Below the pieces are notes generated by a model. The model was not told the origin of the DNA. It saw only the letters and a program-made list of their open reading frames with translations, and did no database searches. Shown here in pieces: positions 63,052 to 64,000 of a DNA stretch of 64,000 nt. The position numbers were made by a program, and so were the translations under genes. Origin of the DNA: Vandiemenella viatica (Eukaryota > Arthropoda > Insecta > Orthoptera > Morabidae); contig CM061921.1 in assembly GCA_031002005.1 (NCBI GenBank), forward strand, positions 126,076,597 to 126,140,596. Reading direction: 5' to 3'. How positions within the stretch are numbered: position 1 is the stretch's first letter; each line of letters opens with the position of its first letter.

Positions 63052-64000
63052 ATGGTTTGTACAATGTGTTACAGCAGGTGTCATGCTCTCAAAGAGATTT
63101 GTACTATGATGGCATCTTTTCAGGCACAGGTGTGGAGAATCTCAGACAAGGAGCGGCAGTTCATCGAAGAATTCCCGGACACTAGTGATGTAGAACCGGC
63201 AGGTGAGGATCGTCAGGTATTTGTTGCAGGGAACGTCTGACACCGTGTGGATAGGAGAAATGCATCAAAATTTCAAAGTAACTGATGGGAAAATGATATC
63301 TTGCCCCTAAGTAAATCGTTTTCAGTTTTGCAAGAGGTTGATGGTCTTAGTGCAAATGGCCAACAAGCACAGCAGGGAAGATTTACTCGCAAACACCTAG
63401 TGATGCCAGGGAGATGTTTACTTATCATTGGAAGCTCCAATGCCTGACATCTGAAGAAACCCCTAAGAGACCTAGCTGAGAGGAATGGTGCAGACCCTCA
63501 TACTAAGGTTCATTCTGTTTGTCTTCCAGGAGCAACCGTGCCACGTGTCATGGAGGCCATTCCAAAAGCGATTAGAGAATCGAACTGCCATCAGTTAAGG
63601 GTAGCTGTGCACGTTAGTACTAACGACTCGTGTCATGTTTCTGTTTCAGACATACTGAAATCTATGGAAAAGTTGGACCACAAGGTGTATGAATCAGCGC
63701 GTGAGAATTCGGTAACGTTGCAGTTTTCCATTTTTGCTGTTGTGCCGCACATCGATTGTGGGGAACCCATATGGTGGAAGATATATAATTTGAATTGTAG
63801 TTTACAGGAGCTGTGTCACAAAAACAACTGCGGATTCGTCAACCTTTGGCCGATGATAGCTGCCAGCTAGGACGCATTTCACAGGTCGGGCATCCACTAA
63901 ACACCGAGAACGGAGACGAAGGTGGCTACTAAAATATGGAACCATCTTGAAATGAATTACTTTTTAGGAACACTGTGAGGCCCAAGGATCCCTCAGTGCA
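63052..64000 (+). pseudogene. LINE ORF1 with SGNH esterase domain, cut by the window end
   Basis: The frame opens at 63052 with MVCTMCYSRCHALKEICTMM (two CxxC-like cysteines, less like a PHD finger than the other two copies). It stops at 63238-63240. After a frame change it reads GRCLLIIGSSNA-stop-HLKKPLRDL, then VCLPGATVPRVMEAIPKAIR, LRVAVHVSTND, FSIFAVVPHIDCGE and FHRSGIHLTPRTETKV. GSS, HVSTND and GIHL correspond to the nucleophile, oxyanion and histidine blocks of SGNH hydrolases, and PGAxV with HVGTND-like strings is typical of LINE ORF1 esterases. It is more diverged than the ORF1s at 17659 and 57494. The element continues past the window edge. Confidence 0.75.

Noticed and set aside
41100..64000. 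Search for the next upstream GLDC exon on the minus strand
   Set aside because: No reading resembling the N-terminal half of the P-protein was found; it probably lies beyond the window.

Overview
This window is eukaryotic and looks arthropod, most likely an insect with a large, repeat-filled genome. The evidence is one spliced host gene with very long introns, together with mariner elements, Penelope-like elements, esterase-type LINEs and a tRNA-derived SINE. A narrower placement (for example Polyneoptera) would be a guess.

Host gene. The only host gene I can establish is the mitochondrial glycine dehydrogenase (decarboxylating) P-protein gene, GLDC, on the minus strand. Six consecutive internal exons lie at 41085-40909, 38981-38797, 38572-38371, 15925-15809, 15722-15577 and 940-793. 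Their splice phases match and they encode 325 contiguous codons, including the pyridoxal-phosphate lysine. The 5' exons lie above 41085, probably outside the window, and the last exons lie below position 1. Two introns are very large: 22.4 kb (38370-15926) and 14.6 kb (15576-941).

Repeats. Almost everything else is mobile DNA, much of it nested. (1) A LINE family, here called LINE-C, has 5' tandem 110-bp monomers, an ORF1 with PHD-like finger and SGNH esterase, an APE endonuclease/reverse transcriptase ORF2, and a shared 3' end. Copies or parts are at 1-290, 3534-4390, 5880-6180, 53312-57494 (minus, nearly full length), 59095-61010, 62325-62400 and 62858-64000. (2) LINE-B (17659-24577) is split by a 5'-truncated LINE-A (about 19430-22240). 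More LINE-B-type fragments are at 24620-26900 (minus), 29850-33075, 35560-36950, 39060-40120 and 40380-40830. (3) RTE-like LINE fragments are at 27380-28760 and 37020-38270. (4) Penelope-like fragments are at 10440-12000, 14150-14650, 42520-43220, 58540-58990 (minus) and 61030-61760. Two 200-bp hairpin insertions (7830-8030 and 17286-17488) carry hammerhead-ribozyme-like cores. (5) A family of long terminal repeats has three copies, one of them a clean solo LTR with a 4-bp target duplication inside a LINE. (6) A gag-like relic lies at 50359-53100. (7) Defective mariners, a SINE, an internally deleted zinc-finger-type transposon ORF and two elements built from internal tandem units complete the set.

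None of the mobile ORFs appears fully intact; the longest open stretch is the 413-codon piece of a LINE ORF2 at 59395-60636. The window is best read as two giant GLDC introns plus flanking DNA that record successive waves of retrotransposition.
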